Below, one piece after another: positions 61,500-64,000 of a stretch of 64,000 bases of DNA. Position numbers and translations under genes: made by a program. The stretch is from Hirundichthys speculiger (taxonomy: Eukaryota; Chordata; Actinopteri; Beloniformes; Exocoetidae). Location: contig JAGFBZ010000814.1 of the NCBI GenBank assembly GCA_018398805.1, forward strand, positions 4,734,001 to 4,798,000, written 5' to 3'. How positions within the stretch are numbered: position 1 is the first letter of the stretch; each line of letters opens with the position of its first letter. The notes under the pieces are model-generated. The model did not search any database and was not told where the DNA came from. It saw only the letters and a program-made list of their open reading frames with translations.

Positions 61500-64000
61500 T
61501 TGCATATATTTTCTCCCCATATCTGTCAATGTCATAAGTCTTACTTAACTGCTTATCATTAATCTGCACTAAGACTTCACATACATCCCCAGATACGAGT
61601 GCGCACGTCAGGTTGTGCAGTCTGTGAGTTCTGCTAAGGTTGGTTGGATGCATTTTGTATAATGTGACACCATGTCTCTGTTATGCAAAATGTTTTTCCA
61701 TGACACACTGAGTACTTATGTATTTGCTGGCTGCAGTAATTCAGTTTGCGGCTCAAGTTTCCACCCCTCTGTTGTGCTTGTTCACCGTCTAGATGTTTGT
61801 ACATTGGCACAGTGATATCCTTGTGTGCGTGTGTGTGTGTGTGTGTCCACTCCGTCAGCCTGCAGTCAGCTGATAAAAACACAGTGCCAGCTCAGCTGTT
61901 TTCTCCCTGTGCGCCTCCCTTTCGTCACCCGCTCTAGGCATCAACTGCCATGTTTCATTGTCCTATTTCTCTTCTAGCTCTGTTCACCTCTGTCATACCT
62001 TCTCCTCCAACCAGCCCCCAGACTCCTCTGCTGTACATCACTTCATCTCTCCTCTTCTACACCCCCCTCATCACCCTGTCAGTCATTAGTCTCCTCCATG
62101 CCCTTGAAGCTTTGCTGCTCTTTCACCCTCTCCCCCTCCTGTTTTTGTGTGTTCGTGCGTGTGTGTGGAACCTCAAAACATTGCATTGTAGACTGTCACA
62201 TGCTTGTAAGAATAAGGGCATTCTGTTTGATAAAACAATAACGTTCTTCTGGGTCAGCACCCCCTCCGTGACCCTTTACAAGGATGTAGCTGGTTCAGAA
62301 AATGGTTGGACGGATGGATGGAACAACTGAATAATAAATGAATAAATAAATAAATAAATATTTCTCAGACATTCAGCATTGTGCATGTATAGAAAAAAAG
62401 TTGTCCATGTTGAAGAGATTTGTTCTTGAAAAGAAAATTTAAAGTGACATGAAAATATCTCCAAAAAAGTTTTTTTTTCTTTGCGATCATCTTTTCACAT
62501 ATGCCAATAATTAAACTTTGTTTAAAGCTCAGTGCTCAAAGTGCTAATGCTTGACTTTCAGGATTTGCAGTGGTGATACAGGCAACAAAATCACCATCCC
62601 TCTGATTGAATGGCTTCACTTGTGATTGAGTTTTCACTGTCCAATCAGTTTGAGGTATAAGGAAAAGGCCAGAAACGCTTTGTATCTGAGAATAGGTGCT
62701 CAAAAAACATGCTGTTCCATTTTCTTTGCGAGATTGTGAAATAAATCCACACGCCCATATTCTTTACGACTCATGCACATGCTTGAATTTCTCAGACAGA
62801 TTTATTTCATAGTGTGACTTTTCTTGTTGGACAGTTAAAAGCTCTGAAAACATTTGTGGATATTGATTTTAAGCTCACAGAATAGGCCATGCGTGTGTTC
62901 CCCACTGTCCTTCGTGTTTTACGTGTTTTCCAGCACACCTGATTCAAATGAATGGATCATTAGCCGACTTGTGCAGACCTTGATAACAAGCTCCATTAAT
63001 CAATACGATCCATAGTGAAATATAGTGGTGGTGGATGGAGGCTGCTGAAAATATCACTTGTTACTCAAAAATGATTCTGATTGTCATCTTATTCATGAGG
63101 ATTTAATGGAACTTCAGTAAAAGCATCAGCTCTATAAACTAGTCAAGAATGTGATCTTCACTTCACTTAAGGAGGGCCTTTCTACCATCACCACTGTATG
63201 CATACCACACAAGACTCCTAGATCCTTATAAATGTTTCTTTAGTTGATATGGCCCAGATGAGCTGGTGCTGAAGCTCATTATGGTATGTAAAATTGTGGA
63301 GGGGGAAAGTTTAGACATCGCAGATTTTATTGACATTATAACCTGTCAGATTCTGCTCAACACTGACTAACAGTTGATTAACTATCCCTTTAACTCATTG
63401 ACTCAGACTGCAAAATCACATAACAAACTTTGCATAAAAGCACCACAAGAGTCAACATGTTCAGTTGCTGCCAGATTAACGGAAGGCAGTGTGTGTCTGA
63501 AAGGAAATTTAGTATGCCTCTCATTGCACATTGACAGTAATACAGGGACTCATATGGAGACACTCACTTTTAATTGTCAGATGTAGAATAAAGCATGTAT
63601 GATATGCATTTAAAGGTATGTTGGCAGTCTATGCAGAGTTTCTTTTACATGCAGCTAATTAGACAGTCCATATTACCTCATGTACGGTCAAGATTTAGGA
63701 TTAAATCAAAGTAAAGGTTCATTGGAATCTGCTGGATTTTTTAACCAGTTTTTTCTTTCAAATTAACTGAGATTGTATGAATTTGAACGGGATTTAATTG
63801 GAATGTAATTTGATTATAATCGGATTGAAATGGAATATTTAATTTGACTGTATTTAACTTATTTATTTTCTGTGTAAAGTGATTTAAGATGTTTGCTGTT
63901 AATTCCGGCAATACAAATAAACTGTGTTTAAATGACTAAATCACCAGTGTCAGCCTAGAAAGGTCCATCCTGGGTCTCTATACAAACAATATTGAAAACA
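61499..64000 (+). other. rhobtb2 intron, no exon recognised
   Basis: Holds a (GT)n at 61824-61846 and an (AAAT)n at 62333-62360. Nothing matches the expected next RhoBTB exon, which begins SDVVVLCFS in human. The intron therefore continues past the window end. Confidence 0.6.

Overview
The window is nuclear DNA of a bony fish, most likely a teleost. The evidence is three vertebrate genes with GT-AG introns and teleost-type transposons (Tc1-like, hAT-like, L2-, L1- and RTE-like LINEs) in an AT-rich background full of microsatellites. I cannot name the species. No prokaryotic operon, CRISPR array, viral genome, tRNA or rRNA gene was seen.

Layout: (1) 1-5931, minus strand: the 5' half of nol6, a ribosome-biogenesis factor, 14 coding exons running off the left edge, with a promoter carrying two inverted CCAAT boxes at about 5932-6110. 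(2) 7843-10740, minus strand: the fish homologue of human C2orf81, three coding exons plus an upstream leader exon. (3) 10740-10860: a short divergent promoter with a nearly perfect RFX X-box. (4) 10800-15314, plus strand: wdr54, nine coding exons, complete at 336 residues. C2orf81 and WDR54 are also neighbours in human (2p13), so this head-to-head pair looks like old synteny sharing one control region. (5) 15.3-34.4 kb: no gene recognised; LINE fragments, Tc1-like elements, a hAT element nested in a Tc1-like element, a compact inverted-repeat element nested in an L2-like LINE, and mariner-like relics. (6) 34.4-60.07 kb, plus strand: the 5' end of a RhoBTB gene, best matched to rhobtb2. Probable untranslated leader exons sit at about 34.5-34.8 and 35.41-35.56 kb, a probable alternative promoter and first exon near 53.5-54.02 kb, and the first two coding exons at 59500-59691 and 59971-60074. 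(7) 60.08-64 kb: rhobtb2 intron containing hAT-like repeat fragments and microsatellites. The next rhobtb2 exon lies beyond the window.

The genes do not form one pathway. nol6 acts in the nucleolus on the small ribosomal subunit. C2orf81 and wdr54 may be co-regulated as a cilium-related pair through the X-box. RhoBTB2 is an atypical Rho GTPase and Cullin-3 adaptor. Exon boundaries were assigned by eye from splice consensus, reading-frame continuity and remembered human protein sequences; no alignment was run. No wholly new system is demonstrated. The best leads are the X-box divergent promoter, a possible alternative RhoBTB2 N-terminus, and a 379-bp inverted-repeat element with 21-bp tandem units.
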